DNA of 64,000 nt from Pimelobacter simplex (lineage in GTDB: Bacteria; Actinomycetota; Actinomycetes; Propionibacteriales; Nocardioidaceae): the NCBI RefSeq assembly GCF_024662235.1, contig NZ_CP096276.1, positions 4,402,001 through 4,466,000 on the forward strand, read 5' to 3'. A program made the position numbers and the translations under genes. Positions 48,126 through 57,478 of this stretch are shown here, piece after piece. The notes beneath the pieces are model-generated. The model was not told where the DNA came from, ran no database searches, and was given only the letters and a program-made list of their open reading frames with translations. Each line of letters opens with the position of its first letter. Position 1 is the first letter of the stretch.

Positions 48126-48773
48126 CTACGCCTTTTCGCCGCTGTCCAGCGCCGCGGCCGCCACCTGGACCAGCTCGAGCTCCTGGGTGGTGTCCAGGTC
48201 GACGTCGAGACGGTCGTGGGCGACCACCGAGAGCAGGGCCTTCATCGCCGATCCGGCCAGCGCGCCCCACGAGGAGACGTAGGAGAACTGCCACCACCAC
48301 AGGGCCTCCTCGACGTCACCGGCGTCGTGGTGGCGTACGCCGACCGCGAGGTCGGCCGCGATGGAGGTCAGGTCGTCGGAGAGCAGGCCCTCGACGACCT
48401 CGGGGTCGTAGGGGTCGAAGACGTAGCTGTAGGTGTCGAGGTCGCCCAGCAGGCTCGCCAGCTGGAGGCGCAGGCCGTCGAGGTCGGGGTCGGGGCCGTC
48501 GTCGGGCTGGTACTCGTCGCGCGGCGCGAAGTCGCGGTGCACGCCCAGCCGGGCGCCGGTGAGCGAGATCTGGCCGATCTGGAGCAGCAGCAGCGAGACC
48601 GCCTGGCCGCCGGTCGCCTCGGCCGCGACGACCCGCAGGCCGTCGAGAAAGGACCGCACGGACGCCGCGATGTCGTCGGCGAGCCGGACCGTCTCGGTCT
48701 CGACCGCGATCAGTGCCTCGAGCGCGGCCAGCCCCGGGAGCTGGTCGTTGCTCTTCCTCGTGGTGTCGCTCAT
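48126..48773 (-). CDS. DUF5063-like protein downstream of recR
   Basis: 215 residues, cytoplasmic, mainly helical. [20 protein letters not shown], then [20 protein letters not shown] and [20 protein letters not shown] are typical of the actinobacterial DUF5063 family, found next to recR in many genomes. The function is unknown. Its start overlaps the recR stop by four bases, so the two are translationally coupled. Confidence 0.8.
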   Translation of the reverse strand: MSDTTRKSNDQLPGLAALEALIAVETETVRLADDIAASVRSFLDGLRVVAAEATGGQAVSLLLLQIGQISLTGARLGVHRDFAPRDEYQPDDGPDPDLDGLRLQLASLLGDLDTYSYVFDPYDPEVVEGLLSDDLTSIAADLAVGVRHHDAGDVEEALWWWQFSYVSSWGALAGSAMKALLSVVAHDRLDVDLDTTQELELVQVAAAALDSGEKA

Positions 48774-49366
48774 GTCGCTGCCTGCCTTCCTACGAATGCT
48801 CGGCCCAGGGTGACCTCGTCGGCGTACTCCAGGTCACCTCCCACCGGAAGTCCACTTGCCAAACGTGTCACACGCAACCCCAGCGGTCCGAGCATCCGGG
48901 TGAGGTAGGTCGCGGTGGCCTCGCCCTCGAGGTTGGGATCGGTGGCCAGGATCACCTCGGTCACCGCGCCGTCGCCGAGCCGGGTGAGCAGCTCGCGGAT
49001 GTGGAGCTGCTCGGGACCGATGCCGTCGATCGGCGAGATCGCCCCGCCCAGGACGTGGTAGCGGCCGCGGAACTCACGGGTCCGCTCGATCGCCACGACG
49101 TCCTTGTACTCCTCGACCACGCACAGCACCGACGGGTCGCGCCGCGGGTCGCGGCAGATCCGGCACTGGTCGTCCTCGGCGACGTTGAAGCAGATCGAGC
49201 AGAACTTGACCTTGTCCTTGACCTCGATCAGGACGTCGGCGAGGCGGCGTACGTCGGCGGGGTCGGCCTGGAGCAGGTGGAACGCGATCCGCTGGGCACT
49301 CTTCGGACCGACCCCGGGCAGCCGCCCGAGCTCGTCGATGAGGTCCTGGACGACGCCTTCGTACAT
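48770..49366 (-). CDS. recR: Recombination protein RecR
   Basis: 198 residues, full length. The helix-hairpin-helix [20 protein letters not shown], in part, a four-cysteine zinc finger (CSIC and CRIC), and the TOPRIM domain with [14 protein letters not shown] and [13 protein letters not shown] are present. RecR works with RecF and RecO to load RecA on gapped DNA. The order dnaX-ybaB-recR is conserved in bacteria and is kept here. Confidence 0.97.
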   Translation of the reverse strand: MYEGVVQDLIDELGRLPGVGPKSAQRIAFHLLQADPADVRRLADVLIEVKDKVKFCSICFNVAEDDQCRICRDPRRDPSVLCVVEEYKDVVAIERTREFRGRYHVLGGAISPIDGIGPEQLHIRELLTRLGDGAVTEVILATDPNLEGEATATYLTRMLGPLGLRVTRLASGLPVGGDLEYADEVTLGRAFVGRQAAT

Positions 49367-49381
49367 GGTGCGGTCGCCGTT

Positions 49382-49801
49382 CTAGAAGCCGAGCTGACCG
49401 GGGCCCGGGCCACCCTGGCCCGGCAGACCACCGAGGTCCGGCATGCCGCCGGCCAGCGGGCCGAGCATCTGCTCGGCGAGCGCGTCGACCTTGGTCCGGG
49501 CGTCGCGGAAGGCCGCGACGACCAGGTCGCCGAGGTCGGCGAGCGCCTCGGCGTCGGTGCCGTCGAGGGCGTCGGGGCTGATGCTGACCGCGGTCAGCTC
49601 ACCCGAACCGGTGATGGTGACAGTGACCGCGCCCCCGGCGACGGTGCCGTCGACGGTCGCGTCGGCGAGGCGCTGCTGGGCCTCCTGGAGCTGGTCCTGC
49701 ATCTGCTGGGCCTGCTGGAGCAGCGCGCCGAGGTCGAAGCCGCCGGGGCCGCCGGCCCCACCGAGACCACCGGCGAGGGCGTCGAACGGGTTCTGGCTCA
49801 T
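49382..49801 (-). CDS. Nucleoid-associated protein, YbaB/EbfC family
   Basis: 139 residues: a glycine-rich start, a central LQQAQQMQDQLQEAQQRLAD coiled coil and VTITGSGELTAVSISPDALD, the family signature. The C-terminal tail is Gly/Pro-rich and ends in GPGPGQLGF. The protein binds DNA as a dimer. It lies between dnaX and recR, with 15 bp to recR. Confidence 0.95.
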   Translation of the reverse strand: MSQNPFDALAGGLGGAGGPGGFDLGALLQQAQQMQDQLQEAQQRLADATVDGTVAGGAVTVTITGSGELTAVSISPDALDGTDAEALADLGDLVVAAFRDARTKVDALAEQMLGPLAGGMPDLGGLPGQGGPGPGQLGF

Positions 49802-49869
49802 GGGATTCGTCTCTTCTCTGGGGTTCTGTGGAGCGGCTTGCGGACGTGCGGGCGTGAAGGGGCGGCGGG

Positions 49870-52085
49870 TCAGCGGCCGCGGGGGATCTCCTCGATCACC
49901 TGGGCGCCGAGCTCACGGGCGAGGAGCTCCGCACTGGACTCCTCGTCGACCTCGGCGTCGGTGTCGAGGTTGACGTGGGCGTCGGGGTCCTCGGGCGGGG
50001 CATCGGCCTGGGCCTGGGCTTGGGCCTGGAAGTCGGCCATCCGGGGGCGGCGCGGCGTGGGCTCCGGGCCGGGACCAGGGCCGGGGTCGGGCGGGTAGCC
50101 GTCGTCGGGCGGCGGCGGCTCGGTGGCCCACGGCGGCGGGTCGTTGTCGGGGGCAGCTGCGGCAGGCGCGGCGGCCGAGGTCGAGGCCGGCGGCTGGGCG
50201 GGGGCGGCGGACGGGGTGGGCTCCGGCGACGCGGGCGTCGCCGGACCGGTGGCGGCGACCTCGGGCCAGCCTCCTGCGGACGCACCGGCGTCCGGCCCGG
50301 TGGCGGGAGCCGGGGACGGGGTGGGAGCGGGAGCGGGCGCCGGGGGCGGCGGACCCGCGGACGGGTTCGCGCCGGGGTCGATGATCGCCTCGACCCGGAC
50401 GTTGGCGCCGATCTCGTCGATCACCGCCTGCTGGACGATCTCGGCGTGCCCGCCGGTCTCGAACGAGCGGCGCGGTCCGTCGTTCTGGAAGCCGAGGCTG
50501 AGCACGGATCCGTTGAACCCGACGACCTGGGAGTTCTGGGTGAGGTGGATCCAGGTGACCCGCTTGACGCTCTTGACCCGGTCGATCACCGACGGCCAGA
50601 GCCGGCGGACGTCGACGAGGGTGAGGCCGCTCCCGGTGGCAGCCGGCTCCGGCGCCGGCACGGGCGGGGGCGCGGGAGCCGGCTCGGGCTCCCGCACCGG
50701 CTCGGGCTCGGGCTCGGGCTCCGGCGGGGTGCCGCGGCAGCGGGCACCGGCACGGGCACCGGCACGGGAACGGGCGCCGGGGCCGGGGCCGGGGCCGGGG
50801 GCCGCTCCTCGGCGAGCTCGGGCGCGGCCCGCTCGGCGCGCGAGGGTGCCGGCCGGTCCTGCGCCGGTACGGCGGCCGGGGCCGGCGCGGGCGCCGCCTC
50901 CGCGGACGTCGTACCGCTGATCGAGGCGCGGCGCTCGAGCCGGTCGAGGCGGGCGAGGACGCCCTCGGTGGTGTGGTCGGCGGCGGGGAGCAGGATCCGG
51001 GCGCAGATCAGCTCGAGCAGCAGCCGCGGCGCGGTGGCCCCGCGCATGTCGGTGAGCCCGGCGGCGACCAGGTCGGCGGCCCGAGTGAGCTCGCCGCGCC
51101 CGAAGGCGGTCGCCTGGGCGACCAGGCGGTCGGCCTGGTCGCTGGCGACGTCGAGGAGACCGGACGCCGCGGCGTCGGGCACCGCGGAGATGATGACGAG
51201 GTCGCGCAGCCGGCGCAGCAGGTCCTCGGTGAAGCGGCGCGGGTCCTGGCCGGTCTCGATCACCTTGTCGACCACGCCGAACACCGCCGAGCCGTCGCCC
51301 GCGGAGAACGCCGAGACGACGTCGTCCAGGAGCGTGTCGGGCGTGTAGCCGAGCAGCCCGCTGGCCAGCTCGTAGGTCACGCCCTGCGGCCCGGCACCGC
51401 CGAGCAGCTGGTCGAGCACGGAGAGGGTGTCGCGCGCCGACCCCGCCCCCGCCCGTACGACGAGCGGCAGCGCCGCGGGCTCCATGGCCACGCCCTCGCG
51501 CTCGCACAGCTCGGTCAGGTACGACGTCAGGAGCCGCGGCGGGATCAGCCGGAACGGGTAGTGGTGGGTGCGCGAGCGGATGGTCGGGATGACCTTCTCG
51601 GGCTCGGTCGTGGCGAAGATGAACCGCAGGTGCGGCGGCGGCTCCTCGACCAGCTTGAGCAGGGCGTTGAAGCCCTGCGTGGTGACCATGTGGGCCTCAT
51701 CGATGATGTAGACCTTGTAGCGGCTCTTGACCGGCGCGAAGAACGCCTTCTCGCGCAGGTCGCGCGCGTCGTCGACACCACCGTGCGAGGCGGCGTCGAT
51801 CTCGATCACGTCGATCGACCCCGGGCCGTTGCGGGCCAGGTCGCGACAGCTCTCGCACTCACCGCACGGGTCGGAGATCGGGGCACGTTCGCAGTTGAGG
51901 GCGCGGGCCAGGATCCGCGCGCTCGTGGTCTTGCCGCAGCCGCGTGGGCCGGAGAAGAGGTAGGCGTGGTTGACCCGGTTGCCGGCGAGGGCGGCGCGCA
52001 GCGGCTCGGTGACGTGCTCCTGCCCGATCACCTCGGCGAAGGTCTCGGGCCGGTAGCGGCGGTAGAGCGCGAGCGGGGAGTCCAC
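49870..52085 (-). CDS. dnaX: DNA polymerase III subunits gamma/tau, split over two frames by an apparent -1 frameshift
   Basis: The ATPase part (frame one, from the ATG at 52085) has Walker A GPRGCGKTTSARILARALNC, in part, four zinc cysteines (CGECESC), Walker B YIIDEAHM and the SRC-like ARDTLSVLDQLLG. The C-terminal tau part (DVRRLWPSVIDRVKSVKRVT, then NSQVVGFNGSVLSLGFQN, ending 49870) is in the other frame, shifted by -1. Total length is 2216 bases, one short of a multiple of three. Frame one, unshifted, stops at 50586 after an Arg/Ser/Pro tail. The break maps to the Pro-Glu linker near 50726-50729, a run of four G. Adding one base restores about 738 residues. It may be a real programmed shift, a mutation or a base-calling error. 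Confidence 0.9.
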
Positions 52086-52146
52086 GTCAGAACACTAACC
52101 ACCCGGTCCGACACGGGACAGGCGCCGTCCCCCCAGAACGCGAAGG

Positions 52147-52230
52147 CCCCCCGTGCACCCGATAGAGCTCACTTACCCTTGCTGCCTTCCGGCCCTGGGG
52201 GAGTTGGGTGAGATACCGCCGCACGGGGGG
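52147..52230 (-). ncRNA. ffs: Signal recognition particle RNA (4.5S type)
   Basis: On the minus strand the conserved core CAGGGCCGGAAGGCAGCAAG is present, flanked by AACTCCCCC and GGTAAGTGAGCTCTATCGGG. The ends pair as CCCCCCGTGC with GCACGGGGGG. This is the short bacterial SRP RNA that binds Ffh. It lies between dnaX and the tRNA-Ser gene, the usual actinobacterial place. The ends may differ by a few bases. Confidence 0.93.
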
Positions 52231-52361
52231 TTGCGATCACTTTAGAGGATGGGCCCGCGAGGGCTCACATCAGCGTCGCGCTGACGCCGCCGGCCGGGTC
52301 CCCGGAGCGGGCGCCAGTCCCGATTCCACCTCCCCGTCCATCTGCCGGTAACCTCCTCCGC

Positions 52362-52447
52362 GGAGGTATCGCCTAGTGGCCTATGGCGCTCGCTTGGAAA
52401 GCGGGTTGGGTTAATAGCCCTCGGGGGTTCGAATCCCCCTACCTCCG
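52362..52447 (+). tRNA. tRNA-Ser (anticodon GGA)
   Basis: The acceptor arms GGAGGTA (52362-52368) and TACCTCC (52440-52446) pair exactly. The anticodon stem CTCGC/GCGGG encloses TTGGAAA, giving GGA. A long variable arm (TTGGGTTAATAGCCCTC) follows, as required for serine tRNA. The discriminator is G. CCA is not encoded. Confidence 0.95.
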
Positions 52448-52498
52448 CCGATCGAACGGCGCTGACCTGCGGGTCGGCGCCGTTCGCGGTTTTCGGGC

Positions 52499-53731
52499 TC
52501 AGCGCCGCCGCGACAGCAACGGCCGCAGCACGATCAGTACGACGAGCGCCGCGCCGCCGCCGAGCCCCCACCAGACCGCGTCCTCGCGGGCGCCGGCCAG
52601 GACGTCGGCCTGCTCGCGCGGGGGCCGGGCGGGCGTCATCGGGTCGGCGTCGGGGACGGGGGCGGTGTCGATGCGGCGCTGGACGGCCTCGACGGGCTGG
52701 ACGACGCCGTAGCCGGTGACGGCGCTGGTGCGGCCGCCGCTGCCGCTGGCGGTCTGCTCGAGGCGGCGGGTGAGGGTGGCGGCGTCCTCGTCGGGGTGGG
52801 CCGACCAGACGAGGGCGGCGACGGCGGCGACCTGGGCGGCGGCCCAGTGGGTCGAGGGGGTGGTCAGGGTGCACCAGCCGCCGTTGAGGCCGCGGGAGAC
52901 GGCGCCGGCGCCGGGGGCGGCGAGGTCGATGCGCGAGCTGCGCAGGACGGTGCCCGCGGTGGGGTCGGCGACGCCGACGGCCAGGACGCCGGGCGCGGCG
53001 GCGGGCCAGACGATGCCGGCGGCGTCCTCGCCGACCTTGTCGTCGGCGAGCTGCTCGGGGAAGGTGCCGGCCTCGGGTCGGTCGCCGGAGGCGGCGACGA
53101 CGAGGGCGCCGGAGGCGACGAGGCGGGCGACCTGCTTCTCGAGCGCGGCGGAGTGGGGGACCTGGGTCGGGACCAGCACGACCAGGCGTCCGCGATAGGC
53201 GCCGGACCGCTGGTCGGCGATCCGGTCGAGCGTCCCGGCCAGGCCGGACGCCATCGGGACCACCTCGCCGTCGGAGCGTTGGGACGCCGGGGCCGTGTAG
53301 AAGGACTCGGACAGGACCGTGGCCTCCGGCGCGATGCCGACGTCGACGCGGACCGGGGCGGCCTGGTCGCGGCCGCCGATGATGCCGGCCGCGGCGAGCC
53401 CGTGCCCGCTCGAGGTGCCCGGCTGCGCGGCGTCGGGTGAGCTGAACGGCGTGTCGACGACGACCACGGCGACGCCCGCGCCCGCCTTCTTGCCGCTGAG
53501 CGCGCGGGCGGCCTCCTGGGCCTGGGGGACCTGGAGCCGCTCGTTGGCGGCGTTGGAGCCGCCCACCGTGAGCTGGTCGGCGTAGTCCTCGGTGACCGAC
53601 GGGCAGTCCGGGCCGGTCGGCTCGGCAGCACCCACCACGCCCGCCACGCCCGCGCCGGCCGCCGCGGGCGCCGGTGCGGGCACCGCGAGGCTCAGGGCAA
53701 CGGCCGCGAGCGCGGTCGCTAGGTGCCGCAC
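52499..53731 (-). CDS. Mycosin-like subtilase of the type VII secretion locus, catalytic Ser lost
   Basis: 410 residues from the GTG at 53731, which overlaps the eccB stop by 13 bp. It has a signal peptide, a subtilase (S8) domain and a C-terminal transmembrane anchor (WWGLGGGAALVVLIVL), the mycosin layout. Asp93 (VVVVDTPF) and His110 (SSGHGLAAAGII) are kept. In the block that should read GTSFAAPYVAG the sequence is STHWAAAQVAA, so the nucleophile Ser is His295. The oxyanion Asn is also replaced (VVAASGDRPE). It is probably a non-proteolytic, structural mycosin; mycosins are known to stabilise the secretion complex apart from protease activity. Confidence 0.85.
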   Translation of the reverse strand: MRHLATALAAVALSLAVPAPAPAAAGAGVAGVVGAAEPTGPDCPSVTEDYADQLTVGGSNAANERLQVPQAQEAARALSGKKAGAGVAVVVVDTPFSSPDAAQPGTSSGHGLAAAGIIGGRDQAAPVRVDVGIAPEATVLSESFYTAPASQRSDGEVVPMASGLAGTLDRIADQRSGAYRGRLVVLVPTQVPHSAALEKQVARLVASGALVVAASGDRPEAGTFPEQLADDKVGEDAAGIVWPAAAPGVLAVGVADPTAGTVLRSSRIDLAAPGAGAVSRGLNGGWCTLTTPSTHWAAAQVAAVAALVWSAHPDEDAATLTRRLEQTASGSGGRTSAVTGYGVVQPVEAVQRRIDTAPVPDADPMTPARPPREQADVLAGAREDAVWWGLGGGAALVVLIVLRPLLSRRR

Positions 53732-55119
53732 GTCCGGGTCCGGGACGGCGGGCAGAGGGCGGCGTCGATCGAGAGCTCCGGGCCGTCCTCGAAGAGCTTG
53801 TTCCACACATCCGGTACGACGACGGCCGGCACCTTGTCGTAGCCGAGCTTGCCCAGCTCGTCCCGGCCCGCCACCTGGTAGCTGTAGCCGCGGTCGTCGA
53901 TCAGGTGCAGGGTGCCGTCGGCGGAGGTGTTCCAGTCGGCCGAGCGGACCAGCGCGCCGCGGCCGGACTCGACGTCGGCCTCCTGGGCGCCGGGGACGAC
54001 GTCATCGGCGGCGACCGCGCCCTCGGGATCGGTGGCGAGCACCACGGCGGGCTGCTCCCCCTTGGCCGTGACGAGCTCGGCGCAGACCTGCTGGGTCGCG
54101 CCCGGCGAGCCGGAGATCAGGTCGGTGGGCCACGAGGCGCCGGCATAGGGCGAGTCGGGGACGACCCGGTAGCCGACGCCGTCCTTGGGCGTCACCACCG
54201 CAGGCTGGCGGGTGCCGGCCAGCACGCCGGCCGCGAACTCGGTCAGCTCGGCCGGACCGGCCTTGGTGATCACGTAGGAGGCGCCGGACTTGGTGAACAC
54301 GTCACCGACAGCCGCGCCGGGGAAGCTCGGCAGCCCGGCGTCCTCGCCGAGGCCGGTGACGCCGAGTCCCTCGGCGTCGAGCGCACCGCCGGGCGGGAAC
54401 AGCTCGAGCCAGGCGTCGGGGACCTCGATCTCGTTGCCGGGCTGGACGTTGAGGGCCGTGGTCAACGGCCCGGAGTCCAGGTCGGGCAGCAGGTAGCGGT
54501 AGGCGCGGCGCGGGTGCCCGGGCACCTCGGCCTCGGCGATGAGGTAGGTCTTCTTGCTGGTCGTCCCGGTGACCACGAAGCCCTGGTCGGGCGTGGTCGT
54601 GACGCCGGGCCGCTCCCGGACCGCGGCGCGGACGCCCAGACCGGTGCCGGTGCAGGCGGTCCAGCGCGAGTTGACCAGCTGGTCGGCCAGCGGCACGGTC
54701 GCGGGGGCGTCGAGGATGCCGATCGGCGGCCCCTTGGGCTGCGAGGCGATCTCCTTGTCGGGGACCTTGCGGGCCTTGATGTCGGCGCCGAGGATCAGCT
54801 GGGCCGAGGTGACGTTGATGACCGGGCGGATGGTCGGCTCGCCGGGCACGAGGTCCTGGTCGAGGATGACGTAGAGCGCGCCGCGCTCGTCGCTGACCAG
54901 GCCGGGCTTCTTCCAGTCGACCTCGGCGCGCTGCGAGAGCGTCCCGGCGATCGCGGCGCCCGCGACGAGCAGGATCGCCAGGGCGACGCCGCCGACGATC
55001 ATCCGGCCGGGCCGGGCGGGCTCCACCTCGCGGCCACCGGGTGCGCCGGAGACGAAGGCGGTCACGAGCCGGCGGCGGCTGAACGAGTACGCCTCGACGA
55101 GGTCCTTCTTGGTCGCCAT
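53719..55119 (-). CDS. eccB: Type VII secretion membrane protein EccB
   Basis: 466 residues from the ATG at 55119. The N-terminal cytoplasmic segment TKKDLVEAYSFSRRRLVTAF and one transmembrane helix (MIVGGVALAILLVAGAAIAG) are the EccB signature, followed by a periplasm-side domain with repeats (KKPGLVSDERGALYVILDQD, in part) and a disulfide pair of cysteines (WTACTGTG and QQVCAELV). It starts 11 bases after the eccD stop and its stop overlaps the mycosin start. It is part of the membrane channel. Confidence 0.93.
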   Translation of the reverse strand: MATKKDLVEAYSFSRRRLVTAFVSGAPGGREVEPARPGRMIVGGVALAILLVAGAAIAGTLSQRAEVDWKKPGLVSDERGALYVILDQDLVPGEPTIRPVINVTSAQLILGADIKARKVPDKEIASQPKGPPIGILDAPATVPLADQLVNSRWTACTGTGLGVRAAVRERPGVTTTPDQGFVVTGTTSKKTYLIAEAEVPGHPRRAYRYLLPDLDSGPLTTALNVQPGNEIEVPDAWLELFPPGGALDAEGLGVTGLGEDAGLPSFPGAAVGDVFTKSGASYVITKAGPAELTEFAAGVLAGTRQPAVVTPKDGVGYRVVPDSPYAGASWPTDLISGSPGATQQVCAELVTAKGEQPAVVLATDPEGAVAADDVVPGAQEADVESGRGALVRSADWNTSADGTLHLIDDRGYSYQVAGRDELGKLGYDKVPAVVVPDVWNKLFEDGPELSIDAALCPPSRTRTCGT

Positions 55120-55130
55120 CGTGGTGCCGC

Positions 55131-56513
55131 TCAGCCGACCCAGTCGCGGACCTGCGCGAACAGCCCGGTCGCCACGACCAGGAGCGGCAGGAGGGTCAGC
55201 AGGGCGACGGACTCGAGGACGTCGCCGAGCCGGCCCCGTCGTACGGAGGGGGCGGCGGGGCTGAGCGTCGCGACCAGCAGCACCGCGCCGATGACGGCGA
55301 GGACGACGGCGAGCGTGGGCCGCCAGTCGGGGTGGAGCACGAGGACGGCGAGCGCGGTGGCCGCGATCCCGGCGATGCCGGAGCAGAGGCCGACGAGGAC
55401 CTCGCTGCCGGTGCGGTACTGCCGGGTGCGAAGCATGACGATCAGGCAGGCGTCGACGGCGAGGAGGGTGCCGGTGACGCCGAGGCTGACCGCGAGCGGG
55501 GAGACCAGGACGAGCAGCAGGCCGACCGTGCCGGAGATCGCGAGCAGGATCTCGTGGGCGATCCGGGCGTCGGCGGCGACCCGGCCGGGCTCGATGTCCT
55601 CGGGGTCGGAGGTGATGTCGGCGGGCGTGAAGAGCTGGTCGACCCGGGTCGACGTGGCGCCCAGCGCCAGCCACGGGAAGACGCTGCCCGCGAGGACGAC
55701 GAACGCCAGGACGGTGGTGAGCAGCGCGGCCGGGGCGATGCCGTCGGTCGCCGAGCGCAGGTAGAGGCCGACCGCCAGCGCCAGCGCGCCGACCACGACG
55801 GGCGGGAACACGAGCGTGCGGCCGGGGCCGAGCCCGATCAGGCAGATGACGCCCGCCACGAGCGCTCCCGCGCCGGCGGCCGCGAGCGGGTCGGCGAACC
55901 ACGAGGTGGTGCCGGAGGTGAGCATGACGCCGGCGATCGCGGCATAGCCCGCGCCCAGCCAGGCCACCCCGACGCCCGCCTCGGGCTCGCGCTGGGCCCG
56001 GGAGAGCACGATGGCGCCGGCGCACAGCACCAGCGCGACGAGGGCGGAGGCGGCCGCGGCCAGGTCGGAGCCACGCTGCACGAGCAGGGCCGCGGCGCCG
56101 AGGGCGAGGAACAGACCCGCCGCCACGAGCGCCGTACGGCGTCCGGTGGCCGGGCGCCACGGCTGGAGGTCGTGCTCGACGACGTCGGTCATCGCCTCGA
56201 CCACGTCGTCGTAGACCCGCGGGGCGGGGTCGTCGACGCCCGCGGTGACGGTGAGCAGTCCGCCGTCCTCGATGCCCTGGAGGGTGAGGCCGGTGTCGAG
56301 CGCGAGCCGGCGGCCGTCCGACGTACCGACCCGGTAGCCGCCATGGACGGTGGCCGGGTCGAGCAGCCCGACGCTGCGGGCGAGCTCGGGCAGCAGCTCG
56401 GCGACCGGGACGGCGCCGGGAAGCACGAGGTCCACGCGCCGGGTGCCGGACGTGACGGTCACCCGCACCAGTCCGGACGCGACCGTGCCGGCCGTCCGCG
56501 GCGTCTGTGTCAT
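55131..56513 (-). CDS. eccD: Type VII secretion integral membrane protein EccD
   Basis: 460 residues. The N-terminus is a ubiquitin-like YukD domain (VTVTSGTRRVDLVLPGAVPV and GLTLQGIEDGGLLTV). Ten to eleven hydrophobic segments follow, including ALVAAGLFLALGAAALLVQ and FVVLAGSVFPWLALGATSTR, and end with LPLLVVATGLFAQVRDWVG. It is the pore-forming component. A strong hairpin lies upstream, between it and the WXG100 genes. Confidence 0.93.
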   Translation of the reverse strand: MTQTPRTAGTVASGLVRVTVTSGTRRVDLVLPGAVPVAELLPELARSVGLLDPATVHGGYRVGTSDGRRLALDTGLTLQGIEDGGLLTVTAGVDDPAPRVYDDVVEAMTDVVEHDLQPWRPATGRRTALVAAGLFLALGAAALLVQRGSDLAAAASALVALVLCAGAIVLSRAQREPEAGVGVAWLGAGYAAIAGVMLTSGTTSWFADPLAAAGAGALVAGVICLIGLGPGRTLVFPPVVVGALALAVGLYLRSATDGIAPAALLTTVLAFVVLAGSVFPWLALGATSTRVDQLFTPADITSDPEDIEPGRVAADARIAHEILLAISGTVGLLLVLVSPLAVSLGVTGTLLAVDACLIVMLRTRQYRTGSEVLVGLCSGIAGIAATALAVLVLHPDWRPTLAVVLAVIGAVLLVATLSPAAPSVRRGRLGDVLESVALLTLLPLLVVATGLFAQVRDWVG

Positions 56514-56564
56514 GTGCTCAACCCTTCCCGAGAGCCCGGTTCCGCATCGTACGAGAACAGCACG

Positions 56565-56597
56565 TGAGGGACCGACACACGGTGTGTCGATCCCTCA
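56565..56597 (-). promoter_or_regulatory. Long hairpin between WXG100 genes and eccD
   Basis: TGAGGGA-C-CGACACA and its complement TGTGTCG-A-TCCCTCA pair over 14 bases with one mismatch and a three-base loop. Located after the WXG100 stop and before the eccD start on the same strand, without a T-run. It is a candidate partial terminator or mRNA-stabilising element that would make the exported proteins more abundant than the membrane components. The rest of 56514-56684 shows nothing else. Confidence 0.5.
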
Positions 56598-56684
56598 GTG
56601 GCCCTTGGTCGGCAGCGCGGCGGGAGGCGCGTCGCGGGCAGCTTGCTGCCCCTCGTGCGCCGGAGACGCGCTCGACCCGACGAT

Positions 56685-56981
56685 TCAGAAGTCGAAGCGG
56701 GCGGCGCCGCGCTTGTCGGCGGCCATGTACTCCGCGTTGGAGGTGTAGACGCTCTTGTGGCTGTCGTCGAGCAGGTCGCGCATCTCCTGCATCGCCCAGT
56801 CCCAGGCGGCCTTGGCCTGGCGGTAGGCCTCCTGCTGGGTGCCGCTCCACGTGGCGACGTGGGGGGCGACGTCGGACTCGAGGCTGTTGAGGCTCTCGTC
56901 CATCTTCTTGACCGTGGCGTACATGTTCTGCGCGGCGGTGTCGAGCTCTGCGTGGTTGACGCGAAGTCCGTCGAGGCTCAT
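56685..56981 (-). CDS. WXG100 protein, second of the pair
   Basis: 98 residues from the ATG at 56981 (AGGAGA site). Two helices flank the turn ATWSGTQQEAY, in which Trp-Ser-Gly is the WXG motif, and the protein has the usual length. The C-terminus (YTSNAEYMAADKRGAARF) contains a YxxxD-like element, Y-x-x-x-D at YMAAD, the type VII export signal. It follows the other WXG100 gene by 47 bases. The two probably form a heterodimer exported by EccC. Confidence 0.93.
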   Translation of the reverse strand: MSLDGLRVNHAELDTAAQNMYATVKKMDESLNSLESDVAPHVATWSGTQQEAYRQAKAAWDWAMQEMRDLLDDSHKSVYTSNAEYMAADKRGAARFDF

Positions 56982-57028
56982 GTCGTGATCTCCTGGTTCG
57001 GTGGTGTCGAGAAGTAAGGGGGCCGCGA

Positions 57029-57355
57029 CTACTGCTGGCCGAGGCGGTTGAGCAGGTTGTTCATGCCGGCGCCGGCCTCTTCGTCGACGGCCTTGTTGTC
57101 GGCCTCGGTCGCGGTGAGGGACGCGTGGAACTTGTCGAGGGCGGTCGTGACCACCTTGTGCTTCTCGGTCCAGGCGACGTGGAGGGTGTGGAACGCCTGG
57201 CCACCGGCGCCCTCCCACTTGCCGCGCAGGGCCTGGATCTGGCCGTCGAGGGTGTTCGAGTGGTTGCCGAACTCCTCCTTGGCCTGGACGACCCGCTCGG
57301 CGATCTGCTTGAGAGCGCCCTCTGCGTGGCCGAACTCGATGTTCGATCCCGTCAT
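57029..57355 (-). CDS. WXG100 protein, first of the pair
   Basis: 108 residues. The helix-turn-helix hairpin has RGKWEGAGGQAFHTLHVAW, with WEG as the WXG motif, flanked by amphipathic helices (GALKQIAERVVQAKEEFGNH; TTALDKFHASLTATEADNK). The C-terminal extension ends in NNLLNRLGQQ and lacks a clear YxxxD. It is co-transcribed with the next WXG100 gene and the eccD gene. It has the features of an EsxA/EsxB-type exported partner. Confidence 0.93.
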   Translation of the reverse strand: MTGSNIEFGHAEGALKQIAERVVQAKEEFGNHSNTLDGQIQALRGKWEGAGGQAFHTLHVAWTEKHKVVTTALDKFHASLTATEADNKAVDEEAGAGMNNLLNRLGQQ

Positions 57356-57478
57356 GTCTCTGCTCCTTGGTCGTGGGGCGGTCGAGCCGCCGTTACGGTT
57401 CTCTCGTTGACGCCGCTCCCGAGCACTGCCAAAGAGCCGACGCGAGGGTGCTACCCCTGGCGCGGCGGGGGCTAAACC

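Noticed and set aside
48070..48300. Upstream extension of the aspartate kinase frame to 48300
   Set aside because: It overlaps the DUF5063-like gene and lacks family similarity; VVQKYGGSS must lie near the start, as given by the GTG at 48069.
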